Source of the DNA: Streptomyces lomondensis
GTDB lineage: Bacteria > Actinomycetota > Actinomycetes > Streptomycetales > Streptomycetaceae
Reading direction: 5' to 3'
DNA length: 64,000 nucleotides
NCBI RefSeq assembly: GCF_014651035.1
Contig: NZ_BMWC01000016.1
Location: 62,001 to 126,000 of the forward strand
The notes below the pieces were generated by a model. The model made no database searches. It saw only the letters and a list, made by a program, of their open reading frames with translations, and was not told the DNA's origin. Made by a program: the position numbers and the translations under genes. Positions 18,076 to 26,027 of the stretch are shown here, piece by piece (position 1 is the first letter of the stretch; every line of letters begins with the position of its first letter).

Positions 18076-18489
18076 CTAGCTCCCTCGGTATACGGAGTAG
18101 CCGAACGGGTTGAGCAGCAGCGGTACGTGGTAGTGCTCGCCCGGTACGACGGCGAACGTGATCGCCACCTCCGGGAAGAACACCCCAGGGCCGCTGTCCC
18201 GATTCGCGGGGGCGTCCTGCTGCGCATCGGCTTGCTGGTTCGCGACCTTCGCGTTCTCTTCGAAGTACGCCTCGACGGCGAAGTCGAGCCGTACGTGGGT
18301 GGTCCCCTCCGGCAGTGCCGGGAGGTCCTTGCACCGCCCGTCCCCGTCGGTCGCGGAGCCGCCGAGCGCCTGCCAGTCCGCCTCCCGGCCCGCGCGGGCG
18401 GCGAGGTGGACGGCGACGCCCTCGGCGGGGCGGCCGATGCTGGTGTCCAGGATGTGCGTGGACACGGATGCGGTGATGCCGGTGCTCAT
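18076..18489 (-). CDS. uraH: 5-hydroxyisourate hydrolase (transthyretin-like)
   Basis: 137 residues. Typical HIU hydrolase landmarks: VSTHILDTSIGRPAEG at the N-terminus with the catalytic His, HVRLDFAVEAYF, HYHVPLLLNPFGYSVYRGS at the C-terminus including the diagnostic YRGS tail. It opens the ring of 5-hydroxyisourate to give OHCU. A 20-residue insert rich in Gln, Asp and Ala (KVANQQADAQQDAPANRD) lengthens the central loop compared with the usual 110-120 residues. The start lies three bases after the decarboxylase stop. Confidence 0.95.
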   Translation of the reverse strand: MSTGITASVSTHILDTSIGRPAEGVAVHLAARAGREADWQALGGSATDGDGRCKDLPALPEGTTHVRLDFAVEAYFEENAKVANQQADAQQDAPANRDSGPGVFFPEVAITFAVVPGEHYHVPLLLNPFGYSVYRGS

Positions 18490-18491
18490 GA

Positions 18492-19004
18492 TCAGGCTTC
18501 CTCTTCCACGAGTCGGGCCAGGCGGATGCGGTTGATCTTGCCCAGCTCGGTGCGGACGATCTCGCGCTCCCGCTCCGGCGGGTTCCCGATCCGCTCCTTG
18601 GCCGCGTCGCGCATCTGCTCGCCGGTGCGGCCGGTGGCGCAGATCAGGAAGACGTGGCCGAACCGCTCCTGGTAGGCCAGGTTCAGTTCCAGCATCTCCG
18701 CCTTCAGCTCCTCGGAGGCGCCGGCCATGCCGCGCTGCTCCCGGGCCGAGGCCGGGTCGCCGGGCTTGGGGCGGCCGATGGGCGGGTGGCCGGCCATCGC
18801 CTCCGCGAGGTCCTCGGCCGTCAGGTCCGCCATGGCGGCGTCGCTCGCGGCGTACAGGTCCTCGGCGGTGGCGTAGGGGCGGGCGGCGAGCAGGCGCCGG
18901 GCCCACGCCGAGGAGGCGCACACCTCGTGGAGCGCGGCGTGGGCCGCGTGCTCCTCCAGGGTGTTGAAACGGGCCAGGCCCGGCGGCGTGGAAGTGGACG
19001 TCAC
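18492..19004 (-). CDS. uraD: OHCU decarboxylase
   Basis: 170 residues from GTG 19004, with GGAGG five bases upstream. Motifs of 2-oxo-4-hydroxy-4-carboxy-5-ureidoimidazoline decarboxylase: FNTLEEHAAHAALHEVCAS, MAGHPPIGRPK (catalytic His region), REQRGMAG and LNLAYQERFGHVFLICATGRT. It makes (S)-allantoin, completing the three-step urate route. It is first in the operon with HIU hydrolase and uricase, and its promoter carries the palindrome also found before the catalase gene. Confidence 0.95.
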   Translation of the reverse strand: MTSTSTPPGLARFNTLEEHAAHAALHEVCASSAWARRLLAARPYATAEDLYAASDAAMADLTAEDLAEAMAGHPPIGRPKPGDPASAREQRGMAGASEELKAEMLELNLAYQERFGHVFLICATGRTGEQMRDAAKERIGNPPEREREIVRTELGKINRIRLARLVEEEA

Positions 19005-19054
19005 GGGAGCCTCCGTGGCCGCGAACGGCCGTCGTGCTGAACGGGCGTGCCGAT

Positions 19055-19096
19055 AGCTAACGCCCTCCCCCGACAGCACGTCAACAGTTTGTTGAA
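19055..19096 (-). promoter_or_regulatory. promoter and palindromic operator of the uricase operon
   Basis: On the minus strand a -35 TTGACG (19079-19084) and a -10 TTAGCT (19055-19060) are 18 bases apart. The -35 is embedded in TTCAACAAACTGTTGACG (19079-19096), containing the palindrome TCAACA-AAC-TGTTGA (19081-19095). The same 18 bases in the same relation to -35 and -10 occur before the catalase gene. An operator for a shared regulator is inferred. Confidence 0.75.
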
Positions 19097-19147
19097 AATT
19101 CCGTGTGACGAAACCCTGCGAGGCGGCGAAACCGGGCAGGCTCCCGG

Positions 19148-19516
19148 TCAGGCCCCCTTTTCGCGGTTGAGGTAGTTGTAGACGGTGAAGCGGCTGACGC
19201 CGAGGGCGCTCGCCACGGTCTCCACCCCGTGCCGTACGGAGAAGGCGCCGCGCGCCTCGAGTATCCGCACGACCTCCTGCTTGGCCTTGCGGTCCAGGTC
19301 GGCCAGCGGCATGCCCTTGCGGCGCTCCATGGCGGCGAGGATGTGATCGAGGGAGTCGGCGAGCTGCGGCAGCCGGACGGCGACGGCGTCGCGGCCCTCC
19401 CAGGACAGCACGACGTCGTCGGGGCCGGCCTCGTCCGGCGGGATCATCTCGCCGCCCATGGCGTCGACCAGCGGCTTGACGGCCGCGATGAACGGCTCGT
19501 CCCCCGGGCCGCTCAC
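19148..19516 (-). CDS. YheO/DauR-like HTH (HTH_22) regulator
   Basis: 122 residues. The C-terminal 50 residues (MPLADLDRKAKQEVVRILEARGAFSVRHGVE, then VASALGVSRFTVYNYLN) form the helix-turn-helix typical of YheO/DauR-type regulators. The N-terminal half (FIAAVKPLVDAMGGEMIP) is a short version of the sensor region, much smaller than the full YheO PAS-like domain. GTG overlaps the upstream stop by GTGA. It precedes the urate operon on the same strand, so it is a candidate local regulator, but DNA binding at the shared palindrome is untested. Confidence 0.8.
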   Translation of the reverse strand: MSGPGDEPFIAAVKPLVDAMGGEMIPPDEAGPDDVVLSWEGRDAVAVRLPQLADSLDHILAAMERRKGMPLADLDRKAKQEVVRILEARGAFSVRHGVETVASALGVSRFTVYNYLNREKGA

Positions 19517-19764
19517 GCCTCGCCCTCCTCGACGACGTTGACCTGGAGCGTGATGCGGGTGGCGCCCGCCTCCAGCGTCTTGCGGAGCAGGGCGTCCACG
19601 GCGGTGAGCACCGCGTCGGCACCGCCCTCCGCCGTGTTGCCGAACGGTCCCACGTCCACGGCGTCCAGCTCGGCGGCCTCGACGACCTCGCGGGCCACCA
19701 CGGCGTGGGCGGGCGCCTCGTCCAGGTCGAAGGGCTCGGTCGTGAACTCCACTCTCAGTCGCAC
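19513..19764 (-). CDS. small thiamine-binding-like protein (MTH1187/DUF77-like)
   Basis: 83 residues, GTG start at 19764. The sequence pattern (RVEFTTEPFDLDEAPAHAVVARE, DVGPFGNTAEGGADAVLTAVDALLRKTLEAGATRITLQVNVV) resembles the small ferredoxin-like proteins called MTH1187 thiamine-binding family. Translationally coupled to the HTH gene (GTGA). It may sense a small heterocycle for the partner regulator; that is speculation from the coupling alone. Confidence 0.65.
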   Translation of the reverse strand: MRLRVEFTTEPFDLDEAPAHAVVAREVVEAAELDAVDVGPFGNTAEGGADAVLTAVDALLRKTLEAGATRITLQVNVVEEGEA

Positions 19765-19925
19765 GCGCTCAACCTAACGCGCGACGCGGACGTTCGTGCA
19801 GCCCCTGCGATGACTCCCCGCGCGACTCCGGGACGCAGCGCCGGAAGTCGGTCACCGCGCGCGACGGACCAGTGCCTGTGCCGCGTAGAGCAGACGACGG
19901 ATCCGTACAGGGAGGGGACTGGGAG

Positions 19926-21011
19926 ATGGCAGGGCGTGTGTTCAGGGGCGGGCTCAGAGGGGCGCGGGGTACGGCGGTGGCGGCGGCCGCTCTGGCCGCG
20001 CTGACGGCGTCGCAGGCGCCGGGGGCGGCCCCGGCACGGGCCTCGGCACCCGCGCAGCAGGCATCGGGCGGGCAGGGACCGAGCGTGTCCGGCGACAGTC
20101 CGTACCGTACGGAGCTGCCGCCGCTGCGGGCCCGGAAGAACCGGGCGCAGGCGCGGGTGCCCGGCGGCGGTGCGCTGCCGGAGACGGTGTTCGCCGCGTA
20201 CCGGCACGCCGAGGCGGAGCTCACGCGCACCGCGCCGGGATGCCGGCTGCGCTGGCAGCTGCTCGCCGCGATCGGTCAGGTGGAGTCCGGGCAGGCGCGG
20301 GGCGGCCGGGTGACCGCGGACGGCACGGCCGTGACGCCGATCCTCGGCCCCCGGCTGGACGGCGCCGGGTTCGCACTCATCCGGGACAGCGACGGCGGCG
20401 CGTACGACGGGGACACCGTGTACGACCGGGCGGTCGGCCCGATGCAGTTCATCCCGTCGACCTGGGCCCGCTGGGGCGCGGACGGCAACGGCGACGGGCG
20501 GGCCGACCCGGACAACGTCTTCGACGCCGCGCTCGCCGCCGGCCGCTACCTGTGCGCGGGCGGACGGGATCTGTCGGATCCTGCCGACCTGGACCGGGCG
20601 ATCCTGGGCTACAACCACTCGCGGGCCTATCTGCGCACGGTCCTCGCCTGGTACGCGTACTTCCTGTCGGGGCACCGGGTGGTGCCGGACCGTGCCGTGA
20701 CGTCCTCGGAGCGAGCGGAGCCGTCGCGGCCCGCCTCCACGCCGAAGCCGGCGCCGAAGCCTTCGGCGAAGCCCTCGACGACGCCGTCCGCCCGCCCGAG
20801 CGCTCCCCGGCCGCGGACGCCGGCCGCGCCCGCCTCGCCCGCCCCGACCCGCCCCCGTCCGGCGGAGACGGAGGAGCCCGGGCTGCCCCTCCCCGGCACC
20901 GGCGCGGACCTCCCCGGCGACGGCCTGCTGCCCGGTGACACCCCGCTGACCGGCAACAGTGCGGACTCGATGGCCTCCGCCCCCTCCACAACCGCCGCTA
21001 CCGGGCGGTAA
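19926..21011 (+). CDS. secreted lytic murein transglycosylase with Pro-rich tail
   Basis: 361 residues. Arg-rich start and hydrophobic core form a signal peptide, probably cut near the Ala-rich region at 36-42. The catalytic domain (about 85-255) shows the SLT pattern: RWQLLAAIGQVESG with the catalytic Glu, AVGPMQFIPSTWARWGADGNGDGRADPDNVFDAALAAGRYLC, and AILGYNHSRAYLRTVL. It cleaves peptidoglycan glycan strands with anhydro-sugar formation. The last 100 residues are Pro/Thr/Ser-rich and presumably span the wall. ATG 19926 has GGAGGGGA upstream. Confidence 0.9.
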   Translation: MAGRVFRGGLRGARGTAVAAAALAALTASQAPGAAPARASAPAQQASGGQGPSVSGDSPYRTELPPLRARKNRAQARVPGGGALPETVFAAYRHAEAELTRTAPGCRLRWQLLAAIGQVESGQARGGRVTADGTAVTPILGPRLDGAGFALIRDSDGGAYDGDTVYDRAVGPMQFIPSTWARWGADGNGDGRADPDNVFDAALAAGRYLCAGGRDLSDPADLDRAILGYNHSRAYLRTVLAWYAYFLSGHRVVPDRAVTSSERAEPSRPASTPKPAPKPSAKPSTTPSARPSAPRPRTPAAPASPAPTRPRPAETEEPGLPLPGTGADLPGDGLLPGDTPLTGNSADSMASAPSTTAATGR

Positions 21012-21066
21012 TGTCGCCACCCGCCGGGCGGCACGGGCCCGGCGGGCGAGCACGAAGGGGCCCTCA

Positions 21067-22143
21067 ATGGCGACGGACATGCCTGCGGAGACGCATGCGA
21101 ACACGCCTGCCGGGAGACAGGCGGCGCACGACCGCTGGGAGCGCATGTGGAGCCACCGCGAGCACCTGCTCAAGGTGGCCCGGCGCAGGTCGATGAGCCA
21201 GGAGGACGCCGAGGACGCCGTGCACGAGGCGATGCTGCGCGCCGCGGAGCGCCCGGACCTGGACGACGAGCGCCTGGGCGCCTGGCTGACGACGGTGACC
21301 ATGCGGCTGTGCGTCGACCGCTACCGGCAGGTCAACCGCGAGGCCGAGGTGCGCACCAGCCCCACACTCGTCGCGCCCGGCCCGGTGCCCGTCGAGGAGG
21401 TGGTGTGCGACCGGGCGGAGGCGAAGTGGCTGGCCGTGCGCAGCGGGGAGCTGCCCGCCCGCCAGGCGGAGGCGCTGCGGCTGAAGTCCGAGGACCTGGA
21501 CGTCGGCCAGGTCGCCGTGCGCATGGGGCTGAGCTACCGGACCGTCGAGTCGCTGCTGGCCCGGGCCCGCCGCACGCTGCGCGCCTCGCTGGCCGGGACC
21601 CTCGGTGCGGTGCTGTTCCTGCTCGGGCGCGGGCGGCCGCACGGGAGCGGGAAGACCCAGGCGGTGGCGGTGGCCTCGACGGCGGCGACGCTGGCGGTGG
21701 CGGGGTTCGTGCTGCCGTACACGCTCGATGGAGGCGCGGACGGTCCGGTGCCGCGGCCGGCCGTGGCCTCCCCGGGCGCGGCGACGCTGCTGCGGCCCGA
21801 CGGCACCGACCGGATGTCCGTTCCGCAGCCGGCCGAGCCCTCGGCGGTCCCGTCCCGGCCGGAGCCGAGGGATGCTCCCGCCGACGGCTCCCTGCTGCCG
21901 CTGTCCGTGCCGGACCTGCCGGAGGTCTCCCCGCTGCCGGAGCTGTCGGCTCCCGGGGTGCCGGACGTGCCCGAGCTGCCGGCCCTCCCTGACGTGCCGG
22001 TCGAGCCCGCCGTCCCCGCGGTCCCGTCCGCCCCCGCGGTCCCCTCCGTCCGGCCGGTGCCGTCGGTTCCGCCCGTCCCCTCGCAGACTCCCGCCGTACC
22101 GGCCACTCCGTCGGCCGCGCCCACCCCGAGCGCGCTCCCGTAA
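21067..22143 (+). CDS. ECF-type sigma factor with C-terminal membrane anchor and Pro-rich outer tail
   Basis: 358 residues. Region 2 is at about 27-92 (HREHLLKVARRRSMSQEDAEDAVHEAML, LTTVTMRLCVDRYR) and region 4 at about 118-175 (LPARQAEALRLK, VAVRMGLSYRTVESLLARARRTLR). After region 4 there is a hydrophobic stretch, about 198-217 (QAVAVASTAATLAVAGFVLP), then some 140 residues of V/LP repeats with PVP and VPS motifs. Ordinary ECF factors end after region 4 and use a separate anti-sigma protein, which is absent here. Membrane tethering of the sigma factor itself is inferred. Neighbours act on the envelope. Confidence 0.85.
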   Translation: MATDMPAETHANTPAGRQAAHDRWERMWSHREHLLKVARRRSMSQEDAEDAVHEAMLRAAERPDLDDERLGAWLTTVTMRLCVDRYRQVNREAEVRTSPTLVAPGPVPVEEVVCDRAEAKWLAVRSGELPARQAEALRLKSEDLDVGQVAVRMGLSYRTVESLLARARRTLRASLAGTLGAVLFLLGRGRPHGSGKTQAVAVASTAATLAVAGFVLPYTLDGGADGPVPRPAVASPGAATLLRPDGTDRMSVPQPAEPSAVPSRPEPRDAPADGSLLPLSVPDLPEVSPLPELSAPGVPDVPELPALPDVPVEPAVPAVPSAPAVPSVRPVPSVPPVPSQTPAVPATPSAAPTPSALP

Positions 22144-22208
22144 GGGCGTCCGCCGGGCCGTCCGGAAACCCGTCCGAAAAAAATCGGCCTCCGCCGCGAC
22201 GGACGCCC
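22144..22208 (+). other. imperfect long hairpin with inner palindrome before the Mce operon
   Basis: Arms GGGCGTCCGCCG (22144-22155) and CGACGGACGCCC (22197-22208) pair at 11 of 12 positions around a 41-base loop that holds the perfect palindrome CCGAAAAAAATCGG (22174-22187). It lies directly after the sigma gene stop and 57 bases before the Mce ATPase. It could be a leaky terminator or a regulatory site; sequence alone does not decide. Confidence 0.4.
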
Positions 22209-22264
22209 CGCCCCTCCCCGTAGAGCAGATGTCGGAGCTGCTCCTCGGCTGAAGGGTGAACCGG

Positions 22265-23194
22265 ATGGGTGTCGAGATCTGTGTCGAAGGGCTGACCAAG
22301 TCCTTCGGTCACCAGGTCATCTGGCAGGACGTCTCGCTGACGCTGCCGGCCGGGGAGGTCTCGGTCCTGCTCGGCCCCTCGGGCACGGGCAAGTCGGTGT
22401 TCCTCAAGACGCTCGTCGGACTGCTGAAGCCGGAGCGCGGCTCGATCACGATTCAGGGCCGCGACCTCACCGGGCTCCGCGAGCACGAGCTGTACGAGGT
22501 GCGCAAGCTCTTCGGCGTGCTGTTCCAGGACGGCGCGCTGTTCGGCTCGATGAACCTGTACGACAACATCGCCTTCCCGCTGCGCGAGCACACCCGCAAG
22601 CCCGAGAGCGAGATCCGGCGCATCGTGCTGGAGAAGATGGACATGGTCGGGCTGATCGGCGCCGAGGAGAAGCTGCCCGGCGAGATCTCCGGCGGGATGC
22701 GCAAGCGGGCCGGGCTCGCCCGGGCGCTCGTCCTCGACCCGGAGATCATCCTCTTCGACGAACCCGACTCGGGCCTCGACCCGGTGCGCGTGGCCTATCT
22801 CAACCAGCTGATCGTCGACCTGAACGCGCAGATCGACGCGACCTTCCTGATCGTCACGCACGACATCGCCTCGGCCCGCCAGGTCCCGGACAACATCGGG
22901 CTGCTGTTCCGCCGCGAGCTGGTGATGTTCGGGCCCCGCGAGCGGCTGCTGGCCAGTGACGAGCCGGTCGTACGGCAGTTCCTGAACGGCCGGATGCAGG
23001 GGCCGATCGGCATGGCGGAGGAAAAAGACGCCGCGCAGGTCGAGCAGGAGCTGGCGCAGCTCACCGAGGCGCCCGTGGTGCGGGAGCCGACGCCCCGCCT
23101 GCTGCCGGGCCCCGGCATCACCCGCCCGCCCCGCTGGGAGGCGATCGCGAGACGCGAGGCCGAGTTGCGCCGCAGAGAGGCGGCGGACGCGTGA
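22265..23194 (+). CDS. Mce-type lipid ABC importer ATPase (MlaF/Mkl)
   Basis: 309 residues from ATG 22265 with GAAGGG at 22251-22256. Motifs: Walker A GPSGTGKS, signature ISGGMRKRAGLARAL (ISGGM is typical of MlaF/Mkl), Walker B IILFDEPDSGLDP and the switch His in VTHD. A 60-residue C-terminal tail, as in Mkl, follows the ATPase core. It powers lipid or sterol movement by the YrbE permeases and MceA-F tube. First gene of a tightly coupled operon running to about 33.4 kb; its stop overlaps the first permease GTG by four bases. Confidence 0.95.
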   Translation: MGVEICVEGLTKSFGHQVIWQDVSLTLPAGEVSVLLGPSGTGKSVFLKTLVGLLKPERGSITIQGRDLTGLREHELYEVRKLFGVLFQDGALFGSMNLYDNIAFPLREHTRKPESEIRRIVLEKMDMVGLIGAEEKLPGEISGGMRKRAGLARALVLDPEIILFDEPDSGLDPVRVAYLNQLIVDLNAQIDATFLIVTHDIASARQVPDNIGLLFRRELVMFGPRERLLASDEPVVRQFLNGRMQGPIGMAEEKDAAQVEQELAQLTEAPVVREPTPRLLPGPGITRPPRWEAIARREAELRRREAADA

Positions 23195-23961
23195 GCCTGT
23201 CACCGACCGGGGCGCTGCGGCAGTCGGGCAACCTGTTCGCGATGGCGCTGGACGTCGTCCGGACCATGCCCCGACGCCCCTTCCAAGTACGGGAGTTCAT
23301 CCAGCAGGCGTGGTTCATCGCGAGCGTCACGATCCTGCCCACGGCCCTCGTGTCGATTCCCTTCGGCGCGGTCATCGCGCTCCAGATCGGCAGCCTGACC
23401 CGGCAGCTCGGCGCCCAGTCCTTCGCCGGTGCCGCCTCGGTGCTCGCGGTGCTGCGGGAGGCCTCGCCGATCGTCACCGCGCTGCTGATCGCGGGCGCGG
23501 GCGGCACGGCGATCTGCGCGGACCTCGGGGCGCGCAAGATCCGCGACGAGATCGACGCCATGCAGGTCCTCGGCATCGACCCCATCCACCGTCTCGTCGT
23601 GCCCCGGGTGCTGGCCTCGATGCTGGTGGCGGTGCTGCTCAACGGCCTGGTGTCGGTGGTGGGCGTCGCGGGCGGCTACTTCTTCAACGTGGTCCTGCAG
23701 AACGGCACCCCGGGCGCCTATCTCGCCTCCTTCACCACCCTGGCGCAGCTCTCCGACCTGTGGGCGGCCGAGATCAAGGCGCTGGTGTTCGGCGCGATCG
23801 CGGCGATCGTCGCCTCGTACAAGGGGCTCACGGCGAAGGGCGGGCCGAAGGGCGTGGGGGACGCCGTCAACCAGTCGGTGGTGATCACGTTCATGTTGCT
23901 GTTCGTGACGAACTTCGTGATGACCGCCGTGTACTTCCAAGTCGTTCCGCAGAGGGGCTGA
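23191..23961 (+). CDS. MlaE/YrbE-family permease A
   Basis: 256 residues with five to six hydrophobic segments and the MlaE core pattern: QAWFIASVTILPTALVSIPFGAVIALQIG, LREASPIVTALLIAGAGGTAICADLGARKIRDEIDAM and LGIDPIHRLVVPR. It forms half of the inner channel of the Mce importer. GTG overlaps the ATPase stop. The partner permease follows after three bases. Confidence 0.95.
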   Translation: MSLSPTGALRQSGNLFAMALDVVRTMPRRPFQVREFIQQAWFIASVTILPTALVSIPFGAVIALQIGSLTRQLGAQSFAGAASVLAVLREASPIVTALLIAGAGGTAICADLGARKIRDEIDAMQVLGIDPIHRLVVPRVLASMLVAVLLNGLVSVVGVAGGYFFNVVLQNGTPGAYLASFTTLAQLSDLWAAEIKALVFGAIAAIVASYKGLTAKGGPKGVGDAVNQSVVITFMLLFVTNFVMTAVYFQVVPQRG

Positions 23962-23964
23962 GGC

Positions 23965-24768
23965 ATGGCGCTGTTGCATCGGCTGGAGGAGCTGGGCGCC
24001 CAACTGTCGTTCTACGGGCGTTCGCTGGCCTGGACCGGCCGCACCCTGCGCCGCTACAAGAAGGAGATCCTGCGGCTGCTCGCCGAGGTCAGCTTCGGGC
24101 GCGGCGCGCTCGCGGTCGTCGGCGGCACGGTCGGCGTGATCGCCTTCCTGTCGTTCTTCACCGGCACCGAGGTCGGGCTCCAGGGCTACGCGGCCCTCAA
24201 CCAGCTCGGCACCTCCAACTTCGTGGCGTTCCTGTCGGCGTACTTCAACACCCGGGAGATCGCCCCCCTGGTGGCCGGGCTCGCGCTGTCCGCGACGGTC
24301 GGTGCCGGGTTCACCGCCCAGCTCGGCGCGATGCGGATCAGCGAGGAGACCGACGCGCTGGAGGTGATGGGCGTGCCCTCGCTGCCGTTCCTCGTCACCA
24401 CCCGGATGATCGCCGGGTTCGTCGCCGTCATCCCGCTGTACGTGGTCGGGCTGCTGTCGTCGTACCTGGCCGCCCGGACCATCACCACCGTGTACCACGG
24501 GCAGTCGACGGGCACGTACGACCACTACTTCCACCAGTACCTGCCGCCGGTCGACGTGCTCTGGTCCTTCGGCAAGGTGATCGTCTTCGCCGTGCTGATC
24601 ATCCTGGTGCACTGCTACTACGGCTACTACGCGAGCGGCGGGCCGGCCGGTGTCGGTGTCGCGGTGGGCCGCGCGGTGCGGACGTCGATCGTCGCGATCA
24701 ACGTCCTGGACTTCTTCCTGAGCCTCGCGATCTGGGGCGCGAGCACGACCGTACGGATCGCGGGGTGA
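23965..24768 (+). CDS. MlaE/YrbE-family permease B
   Basis: 267 residues, paralogue of permease A with the same core: PLVAGLALSATVGAGFTAQLGAMRISEETDALEVMGV and five to six membrane segments. The loop KRDDYHY seen in many family members is replaced by TVYHGQSTGTYDHYFHQY. It completes the permease heterodimer of the Mce importer. The MceA gene starts five bases after its stop. Confidence 0.95.
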   Translation: MALLHRLEELGAQLSFYGRSLAWTGRTLRRYKKEILRLLAEVSFGRGALAVVGGTVGVIAFLSFFTGTEVGLQGYAALNQLGTSNFVAFLSAYFNTREIAPLVAGLALSATVGAGFTAQLGAMRISEETDALEVMGVPSLPFLVTTRMIAGFVAVIPLYVVGLLSSYLAARTITTVYHGQSTGTYDHYFHQYLPPVDVLWSFGKVIVFAVLIILVHCYYGYYASGGPAGVGVAVGRAVRTSIVAINVLDFFLSLAIWGASTTVRIAG

Positions 24769-24773
24769 GGCCG

Positions 24774-26027
24774 ATGAGAACCGTCCGACTACGGCTGTAC
24801 GGCATCACGTTCATCGCCGTGCTCGCACTGTTGCTGTCGCTGGCGGTGGCCGTCTACCGGCAGGCGTTCACGCCGGTGGTGCGCATCACGCTGGAGGCCG
24901 ACAGCCTGGGCAACCAGCTGGAGCCGCGCGCCGACGTCAAGCTGCGCGGGCTGCTGGTCGGCGAGGTGCGCGAGGTCAGCGCGGACGGTGCGAAGGCGAC
25001 GCTCGGCATCGCGCTCAAGCCGGAGTACGTCACGCACATCCCGGCGGACGTGCACGCGCGGCTGCTGCCCAAGACGCTGTTCGGCGAGAAGTACGTCGAC
25101 CTCGTGGCCCCCGACCGCGCCGCGTCGTCCTCGGCCCGGCCGATCCGCGCCGGGGACGTCATCACCCAGGACCGCACGAAGGCGGGGATGGAGGTGCAGC
25201 GGCTGCTGAACGACCTGCTGCCGCTGCTGCGCGCGGTCGAGCCCGGTGAACTCAGCGCCACGCTCTCGGCGTTCGCCACCGCGCTGGAGGGCCGGGGCGA
25301 CCGCATCGGCGACAACCTGACCCGGGTCGAGGCCTATCTGCGCCGGCTCAACCCGCATCTGCCGTCCCTGAAGGAGGACATCGCGCGCTTCGCCGACGTC
25401 GCCGAGGTGTACGGCGACGCCGCCCCCGACCTGATGAGGATCCTGCGCAACACCGTCACCACCAGCCGGACCCTCGTGGAGAAGCAGGACCGGCTGGCCG
25501 CGGGGCTCCGCACGACAGCCACGGTCGCGGGCACCGCGGAGGACTTCCTCGACGACAACGGCGACCGGCTGATCACCCTCGGCCGCGTCTCCCGGCCCAC
25601 GCTGGAGCTGTTCGCCCGCTACTCGCCCGAGTACCCGTGCCTGCTGGACGGCCTGGTGCGGCAGGAGCGGGTGTCGGAGGACGCGTTCCGGGGCGGCGCG
25701 ATGCGGATCACCCTCGAAGTGGTGCGGCCTCAGGGGGCGTACAAGCCCGGCGAGGAGCCGCGCTACGCCGATCGGTCGGGGCCCGACTGCCGGGGCCTGC
25801 CGCACCCGCCGGTGCCGGGACCGAAGCCCAAGCTCGACGACGGTACGTCGGCGGGGAGTCCGAGCGGTGGTGCGCCGCCCGGTGGCGTGTCCGCCACCTC
25901 CGCCGAGCAGCGGGCCGTCGGCTCGCTCGTGGCGCCCGTCCTGGGCGTACCGGCCGACGAGGTGCCGCCGGTGGCGACCCTGCTGTTCGGACCGCTGGCC
26001 CGTGGAACGGCGGTGAGCGTCGCATGA
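24774..26027 (+). CDS. Mce protein, MceA position
   Basis: 417 residues. N-terminal membrane anchor (about 8-28, GITFIAVLALLLSLAVAVY), then a single MCE domain around 38-120 with DSLGNQLEPRADVKLRGLLVGEVREV and LPKTLFGEKYVDLV. A long helical stretch follows (about 140-300, LNDLLPLLRAVEPGELSATLSA), as in mycobacterial Mce subunits that form the lipid tunnel. The C-terminal 90 residues are Pro/Gly-rich. First of six consecutive Mce subunits; it ends in a four-base overlap with the next. Confidence 0.94.
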   Translation: MRTVRLRLYGITFIAVLALLLSLAVAVYRQAFTPVVRITLEADSLGNQLEPRADVKLRGLLVGEVREVSADGAKATLGIALKPEYVTHIPADVHARLLPKTLFGEKYVDLVAPDRAASSSARPIRAGDVITQDRTKAGMEVQRLLNDLLPLLRAVEPGELSATLSAFATALEGRGDRIGDNLTRVEAYLRRLNPHLPSLKEDIARFADVAEVYGDAAPDLMRILRNTVTTSRTLVEKQDRLAAGLRTTATVAGTAEDFLDDNGDRLITLGRVSRPTLELFARYSPEYPCLLDGLVRQERVSEDAFRGGAMRITLEVVRPQGAYKPGEEPRYADRSGPDCRGLPHPPVPGPKPKLDDGTSAGSPSGGAPPGGVSATSAEQRAVGSLVAPVLGVPADEVPPVATLLFGPLARGTAVSVA

